64,000 bases of DNA, taken from the NCBI GenBank assembly GCA_004026145.2, contig CP034992.1, positions 17,568,603 to 17,632,602 of the forward strand. The letters are read 5' to 3'. Below the pieces are notes generated by a model, which worked only from the letters and a program-made list of their open reading frames with translations, was not told the DNA's origin and made no database searches. A program made the translations under genes and the position numbers. Within the stretch, counting starts at the first letter, position 1, and every line of letters starts with the position of its first letter. Positions 48,771 to 58,795 of this stretch are shown piece by piece. The stretch comes from Takifugu bimaculatus (lineage: Eukaryota > Chordata > Actinopteri > Tetraodontiformes > Tetraodontidae).

Positions 48771-51563
48771 GTACTTTAAAACCAGAAATCCTAAAGAACA
48801 TAATAATGATCAGTGCACTGATGTTCCAGAGGTGCTGGAGCAGATTCAGGTCTGAGGAACAGGCAGGCCAGAAGGAGCCTATGAAGGTCTGTGTGGCCTC
48901 CAAAGATCTGCCTGTCCTGGAGGATGTGGGAGACAGAGGAGCATCCTTCAGGGTGTCTCATGCTCCTGCATATCTGGGTGGGTCTCACGGACGTTGCTTC
49001 TGATGTTTGTGTGGGGACCTCATCTTTTTAGGATCTGTCAACTGGATTCTTAAACTAAAGGACTTGTTATAGTGCTGGAAAAAAGGCCCCAAATCGGCCA
49101 CAGCCGTCTTCTCCTGCTGGTCCTGTCATGAGCGTGAGGCCGGCTCAGCTGATATTAACACACACTGACGGCTTCATAGAGGAAGATGCAGTAAATGATT
49201 ATCTCTTCAGATGCTTCAGCGCTTTGCAAATCCCTTCTTTATTTCTGTAAAAGTGGAAAAAAGGAACCCAAAGATTCTCCGTTTTTTTTGCTGCAATCTC
49301 AGTTATTAAACTGACTCTAATTAAATCTTTTTTTGGTCAGCAAATTTGGACGTCGTGCCGCGGCTCTCGCGAGATAAACGTTGACATTTTCTTGGTGGAC
49401 AATCCCGCCTCTGATAATAGCATCTGACTTTCTCCACTTCATTTACAAGAGCTAGCATTTCACCCTCAAACGCCTCGCTGAGTGGCCGTAGCTAACCGGA
49501 CACTATAATCCATCAATAAAAGTGTATTGATACGGTCAGATGTTAATATCTCCTCTATAAACCCTCGGGCCCTCTTGTCACCAGGACACAGCCTCTTCAG
49601 CCGCACGCGTTGCCTCACCGTGTTGCTCGGCATCAACTCGGGTCTCCCGCCGTAAACGCTTGCGTGCTGTGACAGCGTGAAGCATTAATCAGAGCTGATT
49701 TTCAGCGCCGGGGCACGAGTGCATTTCTCTGCCGGAGAACTGTTTAGCACAACAGCGCTGCATGCAGCAGAGTCCCACTCTGCACCGTAATGGTGGATGT
49801 TATAAATAATGGATTCAAGATCACTTACACCTCATGAAGCAGGCTGAGGGAAGCTGCTGAAATGATAGATGTGACTCCTCTGACTGCAATTGTAAAAGAC
49901 AACAAGACCTTTTCAAGAGGCCTTTGACAGAGTTTGAGTAGATCCAAACATGACAACACAACAACAGTTTAGATACCGTTGGTGGACACGAGGGCTGGAG
50001 CTGTTGGCCTCAAATTGCAGTCAATGACTCAACCTGGCTTTCCGCAGGAAACTTCCAACACGCGTCCACCTTCTCCGTCATTCCGCTCGGCTGAAGAACA
50101 AAGTAAACTGGAATCCAATTCGTCTCTGGGGAAGACGCACTGTAGACACGAATGGACCCAGCGCCTTATCAGCTCAGTTGCAAATTCATATTTGCTCTTC
50201 GTTGTCTCTGGACTTAGACTATCTTTTCTCGGAAAGCTAAAAAAAAAAAATTATAATTGTAGTCAATGCATTTAAAACGTAGCTGTCCATCATGATGCCG
50301 CATGCATTACGCAATACTTGTCTGAATTTTCTTCATGCTGAGCTGTTTGAGCTACGTATTAAAATAAGAGAGCTGCTTTTATATTTTATCACATGCATAT
50401 GGGAGTTCACTGTTATTATTTTAGATAACAGCAAATAATGTGATAACCTTTTTTGCTGTAACTTTGTGTCTCTGAATGTGTTTATACTGCCCCTCAGTGG
50501 CCAGACTGGGAAGTGAACAACAATGGAATATTTTCCTTTTGTTCCGCAAAACCAGCACACACATTTTTAACATATTCTTTTAAAACAAACTTCCACATTT
50601 CGCTATAAAATCTGAGGATAAGAATCCCAATAATTCCTCATGTGCCAATGCAGCTGGAGATAAATAGGGCAGAGCAGACGAGATGATCAGATCTCACTCC
50701 ATATCTTAATGGGATCCTCTAAAGCGCCATTCCCATTAATGACCAATCCCTCAATTATGTAAATCAGAGACTGGTCACTAAAAGTGAGAAGTTGAAGTTG
50801 CTCACATACATACAACAACAGAGTCACATTGCAAAGAGCGCTAATTGGCTGCTACTTTCCAAATAATTGCAGCAGCTGGGGTCACGTCCTCCTCTGACCT
50901 CCCCGTTAAGTATTGTTTTTCAGCACACAAACAGTTAATGGAGCAATTAAGTTGACACTCACAAGTGCCACTTAGCAAGAAAGAGCTGGAGAGAGGCGAG
51001 CTGGGATGCTCTAATCCTGTGTGTGCCACACAAGAGTCTTGGAGCAGAGCGAGTGACGATGGTCATCGCTCGGCCAGCCTCTCTGCAGACGCTGACAACA
51101 GGGTTTAAGTCTTAATTTGATATTCTGCAGGAAAAACTGCAACTGCAGGAGGGTTTTTTGTTTTCCCATCTGACAAACTGGTAATTTTGTGTTTTCTAGT
51201 GTGGGCTGCTTTTAATCATGCTTCAAGTTCTACAATACTAAGCAGAGCAGCCTCCCACTGGCAGTTATTATTTCCAGCAGCATCGAAAAACATCTGTAAA
51301 ATCATGTGCGGGATTGTTCCAGCAGTGCTCTCTGCATTTCCTGTGTTGATGTTAAGAAAACATTTTAAAACCGCAGAGCTTCTTTTTTCTCTTTGTTTAA
51401 GCAGATTCCCATCGTGTGATCAGGAAACTGCAGCATCAATAAGGTGCTAATGGCGCAAAAGGTTTAAACCTACAGGTATGAATGTGTCAGAAGGAGATAA
51501 TGCTGGGTGGCTCCTGTTCCTGAGACTAATCCCTGGAGAAGGAGGTGGGAGAGAAAGCTGCTC
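48771..51563. other. intergenic, no gene recognised
   Basis: An element-like stretch at about 50620-50840 has ATTAATGACC and CAATTATGTAAAT words. The remainder is unremarkable unique sequence without a supported exon. Confidence 0.4.
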
Positions 51564-51762
51564 TCATCTCTTCATCTTCCCCCTCTGCTGCAGACTTTGC
51601 CCACCATCTATGACTAAGTTATGCCCTGTCATGTAGTCAGAGACGTCAGATGCCAAGCAGACCAGTGCAGCTCGCAGGTCTGTCACTTGAGCCAGTCTGT
51701 CAGTGGGGGTATCTGACAGCCTCAGACTCTGCCAGTGGGGGGGTGGGGCATCCACGAAACCA
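51564..51762 (-). CDS. orphan terminal exon of a short-chain dehydrogenase/reductase (SDR)
   Basis: Classical SDRs are NAD(P)-dependent oxidoreductases with a Rossmann fold. This minus-strand exon gives one base of a split codon, 65 codons and a TGA. It opens with GFVDAP, which matches the stretch after the PG motif. It then has DRLAQ, LRAALVCLASDVSDYMTGHN and LVIDGGQSL, the usual SDR C-terminal core (FLASD, YxTG, xVDGG). The acceptor is strong (TGTCTCCCTTTTCAG, ending at 51763). The upstream exons, which should carry TGxxxGxG, NNAG and YxxxK, were not found on the minus strand between here and mitf. It may be the end of a gene with a long intron, a lineage-specific gene, or a pseudogene fragment. 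The frame is intact, which argues against great age. No SDR gene is known to me at the human locus. Confidence 0.65.
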
Positions 51763-52524
51763 CTGAAAAGGGAGACAGTGAAGAGAGGGGAGGGTGAAAA
51801 TCACACCAAAGTTGCTGGGACTGACAGTGTCACTGCTTTGGTGACAAAAATCAAGCTAATTAGCGGAGAGGAAAGGCTCTGGTGGTGTCTACTGGCTGGC
51901 TGAGTCCAGCTGGTTTTACCTGTCCTGTGTTCTTCACCTCAGTCAGAGGAAAGTGTGACCACAAACACTCTAAACACGACTACTTGAGCCCAACGCGACG
52001 TGGTTTCTGACGTCCTGCAGATTGAATCCCGGAGCCTTGATGTGAAATTCCAACATTGGACAAATTAGCACTTCCAAGGAGCATGTGACACCTTGGTTAA
52101 CATATTCCACCTCAATTATATTTCTCTTCAGCTGCCCGGTTATCTGGAACCTTTCCTGGCAATCAGAGGTGCTGTTTTCCCTCAGCCAATTTTCTAGATA
52201 ATGCAGCTTATCACCACGCTGGCTAAAGTTGCCAATGGAATCAGGCTCCAGTCACCCTCGTGAGCACTAATTGTGTCCCTTTTTTATGCATATTTACCGA
52301 CTGTCACTTCAAAGAAATCAGCAGCCCATTGAGATACCCAGTTAGCGTGGGGAGACAGAATTGCCTTCGTTGCAAATTAAAATTAGCAAACAAGCTGCTG
52401 ATAAATAAAGGCGAACGAGGCGGGTGTGTGAGGCTTTGTTCTGGGGCTGTGATTGGGCCTGGTTTGCTCAGTGCCACCGGATGGTTTTGCACAGGGATGG
52501 CTGAGACTGAGGGATGCTTCACTA

Positions 52525-52551
52525 ACACACACACACACACACACACACACC
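52525..52551. repeat. (CA)n microsatellite
   Basis: About 13 CA units. Confidence 0.95.
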
Positions 52552-54563
52552 ATCCTCTTTTCTACCCCGTGCTCTCAGCTTCACAGACAAACAGATGCAA
52601 GCAAGCTGCTATTGTTGCACCAGCATTGTTGGTGTGAGCTCCCACATTTGATTTCCTAATTGAATAGAACAATTAGAACAAGTGTTTGGTCGATTCCTCC
52701 CTCAAGACGTCATCTAATTAACCGGTGATGCATTGTTAAAGGACTGAAATTAGTGCATCGTTCTCGGCCGGGCCTCGTCTTATGAAAGCAAACACGCTAA
52801 TCTCTTTGTGTTCCCTGCAGCTCGGCCCCTCGTGGTGGTCCAGAACAGACAGAACCGTAGGTGAGCTGTTCACTCTGACTGCTCCTGAGGAAACATGTTG
52901 CTGGGAAACTACACAGGAGGGCCAAATAAAGCATTTTAGTAGTAATGGAGGGCTCTTACAGAGTTATTAGGTTTGCACCAGATAATTATTCACCAAACTA
53001 GAATATTCTATATTGCAGCTCCGGAGGTTCCTCGTGGATACAACAAAAAACCCTCTTAGCTGCTGGAGACCATGTGGATAAAGCCGTGCAAAATTAATTG
53101 CCTGATAATGTCCAGTTGTACGCCGTCCTCCGCAACACAGGCAGGAAGCCATTTGTTTGCCTTGACCATCACAGATGCTGCACGCTGCGTGGGACGTGAG
53201 GACAGGGGCTCGTTTTCTCTGGGCTGATTAATCATCACAAGGAAGCCTCCAAGTTACACACAACTTTAGTAGTTAACCTCAGCACCTGGCCACACGACTG
53301 CCAAATGGCTTCAGTGTGAGGCCGGGATGATGAATACAGGCCAGCTGCAGAGAGACACAGGCTGGTCCTGAGGAGAGACGGCTGCAGCATCCTTCCGACG
53401 CCGCCGTCGTGGTGCAAAGGAGGAAACGTGCGCAACAAAGTTGGGGAGTTGGGAAGTGTGAAGGATGTTTGCCGCTGTAGCGTCAGCAGAGTGATTGAGT
53501 GGGATTGAGAACGTGGAGGGGAAGGTTGGGCTGGGCTGGATAAGGTAGGCTAGGACCTCAGAGGAGCAGGCGAGGAGGAGCAGAGCCCAGGGCTTACATG
53601 CAGATTGAAGGTGAAATCCGACTTATCAGGACAGGAAACAGCAGCTCAAAATGCCTAACAGCACTAATCCTCACTCAAGACCTGATGATACGGCCCCAAA
53701 ATACCATTCAGAAAATGCCTTCATCCTTTAAATAAAACCTGCATTGATGTTTTGCCATCTGAAAGAGCCGTAATCCCCCGAGAAGGGAAGGGAGGTAAAA
53801 GGAGAGCATCCTCCAAAGCCCCTTTTATCATTCACCCTGCCGCCTGTTGCCCATTTCAAGTGGATGAAAACGTGCTCTTTATCAGAGCCGCCTTTACATT
53901 TGTAATTCTTCAGAGTTCAAATGATGCTCTCTTTTCCCCAGGATGTAACGTACGTGATTACACATCTGAGGCCTGCAGGTATCAGTCAGAGACAGAAATC
54001 CCCCGCTAAGGTCAGCACGCAGCCAAAGCTGAGCGGAACCATCCTGGGGGGCTGGGAGCCGCTGACCATCACCTGTGCCTTTGTGCCGGCGTGGCTGTGT
54101 GGAGTACGTGCACGCACATTCTCCTCAGCAGATGGATAAAAAGCTGTCATTGTGCATTTTAATTGGGCATTTACGGCGGCTGCCCGGGCTTCCGCTTGGC
54201 CAGCACAGGTCCCCCCTGATTACACATCATGACAATATCATAACAGATGTCCAAACCAATAAAGAACCCTCCTGAAGGACTGCGCTTAATGCCTGTAATT
54301 GATCATGTTCTTTATGCTGGCTGCTATTTACCAGCACGCTCCACTTTTATAGATTGCCCCTGCAGCCTGGACCCCGGCCCATATGGCACAGCGGTCCGCT
54401 GGCGCTGTGGCGTGCTGCCGCAGCCTCGCGGCTCCTCTGGAGGAACCTGTCGGCCGTGCTGTCCTCAGTGTGCTGGAGGTCGTTGAAGTTGCTTCCCCAC
54501 CCAGGTGGAGAGTTCGTTAGTTATTGTCAGATCCTGACGGTTCGTACGGTTGTGGGTGGGTGT

Positions 54564-54602
54564 TTATCTAGTTATCTAGTTATCTAGTTATCTAGTTATC
54601 TA
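54564..54602. repeat. tandem repeat, unit TTATCTAG, about 4.9 copies
   Basis: Perfect head-to-tail 8-base repeats, ending about 90 bases before a large minisatellite. Confidence 0.95.
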
Positions 54603-54689
54603 ACTGACTGGTCATGTTTAACCGTGGAGCTCAGGAGTGGTTTAGATGGAAAAAGCTCAAACGGTCTGGCTCAGCTGCTCTGCTCCCCA

Positions 54690-55722
54690 AGGATGGGTGG
54701 AAGGAAGGGAGGAAGGGTGGATGGAAGGGAGGGAGGGAGGGAGGGAGGAAGGGTGGATGGATGGAAGGAAGGAAGAAAGGGAGGGAGGGAGGAAGGAAGG
54801 GAGGGAGGGAGGGAGGGTGGATGGAAGGGAGGAAGGGTGGATGGAAGGGAGGAAGGAAGGGAGGGAGGGAGGGAGGGAGGGAGGAAGGGTGGATGGATGG
54901 ATGGATGCATGGATGGATGGATGGATGGATGGATGGATGGATGGGAGGGAGGAAGGGTGGATGGATGGATGGATGGATGGATGGGAGGGAGGGAGGAAGG
55001 GTGGATGCATGGATGGATGCATGGATGCATGGATGGATGCATGCATGCATGGATGGATGCATGGATGGATGCATGGATGGATGGATGGATGCATGGATGG
55101 ATGGATGGATGGATGGATGGGAGGGAGGAAGGGTGGATGGATGGATGGATGGATGGATGGATGCATGGATGGATGGATGGATGGATGGATGGGAGGGAGG
55201 AAGGGTGGATGGATGGATGGATGGATGGATGGATGGATGCATGGATGGATGGATGGATGGATGGATGCATGGATGGATGGATGGATGGATGGATGGATGT
55301 ATGCATGCATGGATGGATGGATGGATGCATGCATGCATGGATGGATGGATGCATGCATGGATGGATGGATGGATGGATGGGAGGGAGGAAGGGTGGATGG
55401 ATGGATGGATGCATGGATGGATGGATGCATGCATGGATGGATGGATGGATGGATGGACGGGAGGGAGGAAGGGTGGATGGATGATGGATGCATGGATGGA
55501 TGGATGGATGGATGCATGGATGGATGGATGGATGCATGCATGGATGGATGGATGGATGGATGGATGGATGGATGGATGGATGGATGGATGGATGGATGGA
55601 TGCATGGATGGATGGATGGATGCATGGATGGATGGATGGATGGATGCATGGATGGATGGATGGATGGATGCATGCATGGATGGATGGATGGATGCATGCA
55701 TGGATGGATGGATGGATGGATG
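54690..55722. repeat. 1.03 kb tetranucleotide-based minisatellite (GGAT/GGAG/GCAT)
   Basis: The whole interval keeps a 4-base register. The left 200 bases are mainly GGAG/GGAA and include runs of GGGA that fit a G-quadruplex. The rest is GGAT with interspersed GCAT. A cassette GGGAGGGAGGAAGGGTGGAT recurs about six times (near 54940, 54984, 55119, 55190, 55379 and 55459), giving a higher-order structure. Because the period is 4, all frames repeat every 12 bases. This creates long spurious open frames (WMDG on one strand, HPSI on the other) that are not genes. It lies about 2.7 kb beyond the mitf stop codon. Confidence 0.95.
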
Positions 55723-56009
55723 TCGTGTCCTCTCATACTGCAGCTGTGCAGTCGTCGCTGCATTGTAAAAAGTTTCCCCTCGCTGGGGGCCCAGGCCGGG
55801 CTGTGCACAGCAGCCCCCCTCCCCCCCCCCGGCCGCAGGTTACCCTCCACATCCGGCCGACAGCTGCACTGAGGGGACGTTGATTATGACGCAAAAGGGC
55901 CGCAGCGAGGCGCAATCGCGGCTCTTCCTGCTCCGCTTCCTCTGCACCGGTTAACGGGCTAAAAGTCACCCAGTCGCCTCGTCCTCCTCCTGCTGAAGAC
56001 CCCCGCGGC

Positions 56010-56031
56010 GGGGGGGGGGGGGGGGGGGGGG
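56010..56031. repeat. G22 homopolymer
   Basis: Uninterrupted run of G within a GC-rich block. Confidence 0.95.
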
Positions 56032-56324
56032 TAGCCTGGCCAGGGAAGCGGGGTTGATAATCTGGGCGTTCATGCTCCAACATCGCTGCAGCTGCTGCCT
56101 CAGGCGAGGATTCAGGGGAGAAACATGAAACGCCTGTTACGGTGCACATGGAGACACAACATGATGTCTGTCCTCAAAGAGGCACATTAATACTGTTGTT
56201 CTTCTCATTATTACTTTTTAATATAGTATATATCATTTAGTATGAACCTAAATTGTTCATTGTTGATCCTTTGCATGAAAAGTAACGTTAAAAAAAATCT
56301 TTCACAATGCAGAAGAGTAGACAG

Positions 56325-56328
<4 letters not shown>

Positions 56329-56408
<80 letters not shown>
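56329..56408. repeat. compound (CT)n(CA)n microsatellite
   Basis: About 17 CT units passing through CACTCA into about 21 CA units. Confidence 0.95.
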
Positions 56409-56411
<3 letters not shown>

Positions 56412-57633
56412 CTTGCACCGCGTGACGGGACTCTTGTGGATCTTGTGCTTTAAGATGCTGCCCTCTGCTGGTCAAAAAGTGAAAACTCACGATTGAAGGC
56501 AGATCCGGTTCGTGCGATCGGTGAATTCCTGGGGGCCCCCAGGCCATCAGGGGGCCCCAAAGCCGCATATTCAGCCTCTTCGGAGGAGAATTTAAATGTC
56601 CGTTTTTATCTGTAGTTATCTCATGTGTTCATTTCAGCCCTTATATGCTCAAAAATGAAAGTTACTTATAAATAAAAGAAACTTTAATAATAAGCTGTGG
56701 CTGGTGTTTTGAGGCATTATTACCAACCGTTAGCAAGAGGATCAAACAAAACAAACTCCATAAAGAAGTTATCCCAGCGCTGCTGGAAACGGAAGAGAAA
56801 GAACAGTGATGAACGGGCCAAGGACCAAGGTAAGTTGTTGGTGATGCGGGAGCTGAGACGCCGTCTTATTGGTTTTTGTTTTTCAAGTTTGTTTATTTGT
56901 CCTGCTAGCCAGCTAGCTAGCATCAGTGAAATGCTGGCTGTCATAAAGTTTGTTTTATGCAAGTTGTCCTGCCATGGGATGACTGACTGAGCCCAAACCT
57001 GCTTATTCAGATTCGAACAGTTGTCGTTGTTCACTGGAAGCACATTTAACACTTAATGTTATTTTGGCCTTACTTGGGATTAATTCACTAAACTTAATGT
57101 GTATATGAGGGAGTGGATGTGGAGGCTGTAGTCAAAGAGACTAAGAAGCATTTTCACTGTTGGTTTGTTGGATCTTATTTAAAGTAAACCTTTTTTTTAA
57201 ATAAATGTAATTTGAATAGGAACAATATCTGATTGTCGTGTTTAAGAATGAAAGATGCTGACTTAAGATGTTGAAATAAGTCAGTTTCTGGCATCGTATC
57301 GAACCTTTTGTTTGGTTTTCCTTCATCCTAAAATGATTCAATGTTAATTTCATCAAACAGAAACAACACAAATATCATAGAAGCTGCCCTGGAAACCTTT
57401 CAGAGGGGAGGAAAACATGAATTATTTTTCCTCATCATGCTAATTTCCTGTTTTTCAGAGTCCACTGCTCATCATTTATATGTCTGAATTCAGTGAGACA
57501 CATTCAGTGTTTTGATTAATCAAAAATATTTAATCTTTTCCAGCGTCAGACGATGAAACCTCTGGTTTTCAACTTTAACATAATACAGCTGACCACGGGG
57601 CAGAAATCACAGAAACCTTCATTTTACTCTATT

Positions 57634-57639
57634 TTTATT
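57634..57639 (-). terminator. mitfa: candidate mitf poly(A) signal
   Basis: AATAAA on the minus strand (TTTATT on +), about 760 bases after the mitf stop codon. The sequence between is AT-rich and fits a 3' UTR. MITF 3' UTRs can be longer, so other sites may be used. Confidence 0.3.
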
Positions 57640-58399
57640 GATTAATTTGATCTCATCTAATTAAAAAGATCTTAGAATCTAACTGGTTTTAGTCCTATCC
57701 TACTTAAATAAAAGCTAAGCTGATATTTGAATCAAATTTTCACATAAATATTTTATAGCTGTATTGATTGTCTCTAAATATTTATCCTGATCCTGAACCA
57801 ACTTGGCTTTAAGAGAAATGATCGATGTTGTTTTCCGTTTTTTTCATATAAGTGGCCATCAGGATAAGACTGGCTGGCAGCCGTCAGTTCAACACTCTGT
57901 ATTAAATAGATTCTTTTTAACTCGTATGTACAGTACAGTGATGCGTTTCACTTTTCTCTTGACTCAATAATTATTTCACTCTGAAATATGCAGCTCATAA
58001 AGTACAGCTCAGTCGTCCATACAAAAAAAAAATCTTAAAAACCCGAATAAAAAGTGCCACCTCAGCAGTTCTCACAGGTTGTAGCAACTGTCAACTAACT
58101 GATACAGTTCTTTCATATTCACATCACATCAAGGTTTGGACAGTGGGAAACGATTCGGTGACAACGTGACCAAAACAAACCTGATGAAACTCTACAGAAA
58201 ATGTTAATTCCATCCAGCTTAATTTGACGGTCCACAGACATCAATTAAAGCAGGAGGAGGACGGATAATCTGGAATATGATGATGTCACGGAGGCAGCAG
58301 CGGCGCTCTGCTGGAGCCTCGCGGTGGTCTGACGGTAGAAACTGTGGCGGGAGTGTTTGTTGGCGGCGGCTCACGTAAGTCTCAGGTTGGAGGACGACG

Positions 58400-58795
58400 C
58401 TAACAGCCTTGCTCATTTTCCTCCAGGCTGGAGCAGGAAGAGTGATGGTTGCTCACGGAGCCGTCCGGAGACATGGCCGACAGCAAAGGGTCACTCGGGG
58501 AGAGCGGCGACAGGCTGCTGTCCCTCACCAGTTCCTTTAGCTTACAGTTCCTGGAGTTCTCGAACGCACCGTGATCCCCAGAGTCCGAGTGAATCCGGTC
58601 AAAGGTGATGGTGCCGTTGTTGAGGTCCAGGGTCGTGGGAGGAGACATGTCCGGCGTGGAGTTGTGCTGGTAGAGATCGGCCGGGCAGTCGCCGAGCACG
58701 GGCTCCTGCTTGATGGCTCGTGCCATCAGGTCGGATGTGCAGACAGACATGGATGCCACGGAAAGGCCATGAGCACGGGCCTGGATCTCCAGCTC
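58400..58795 (-). CDS. mitfa: mitf terminal exon
   Basis: 131 codons plus TAG. It begins ELEIQARAHGLS as in all MITF/TFE proteins, keeps IKQEPVL (SUMO site) and TTLDLNNGTITF, and ends EENEQGC. The mammalian CSPDL motif containing the GSK3-site serine reads CTSDL here, so the serine-proline pair is not kept. Confidence 0.95.
   Translation of the reverse strand, partial: ELEIQARAHGLSVASMSVCTSDLMARAIKQEPVLGDCPADLYQHNSTPDMSPPTTLDLNNGTITFDRIHSDSGDHGAFENSRNCKLKELVRDSSLSPLSPSDPLLSAMSPDGSVSNHHSSCSSLEENEQGC

Larger units (their letters stand above)
51763..54689. other. intergenic or SDR intron; no further exon recognised
   Basis: Contains a (CA)n array at 52525-52551. Element-like AT-rich segments lie at about 52090-52420, 53730-54000 and 54130-54320. 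An 8-base tandem repeat (unit TTATCTAG) is at 54564-54602. A 92-codon minus-strand open frame around 51970-52250 has no start, no domain and no splice partners. Confidence 0.4.
55723..57630. other. intergenic, mdfic2/SDR side of mitf
   Basis: A GC-rich, CpG-rich block (about 55760-56040) ends in a G22 run at 56010-56031. It is followed by a CT then CA compound microsatellite at 56329-56408. The rest is AT-rich and unremarkable. No gene was recognised. Confidence 0.45.

Noticed and set aside
51970..52250. 92-codon minus-strand open frame, and GTGACTGGAGCC resembling an SDR TG-motif, near the SDR exon
   Set aside because: The TG-like motif is followed by a stop in its own frame and lies in an AT-rich element-like stretch. 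The supposed SDR similarities need several small deletions, so chance is likelier.
52585..52655. Minus-strand TNNAGA peptide after a possible acceptor, resembling the SDR NNAG motif
   Set aside because: The preceding residues do not fit the usual DxLVNNAG strand, the frame soon stops, and no linking exon was found.
53935..53990. Possible + strand mini-exon (CCCCAG acceptor, GTATCA donor) encoding VTYVITHLRPA
   Set aside because: It looks like part of a fibronectin type III strand, but it is very short and has no neighbouring exons.
54614..55883. Open frames of 280-410 codons on both strands (WMDG and HPSI repeats)
   Set aside because: They are a product of the 4-base minisatellite, which cannot produce a stop in any frame; not protein-coding.
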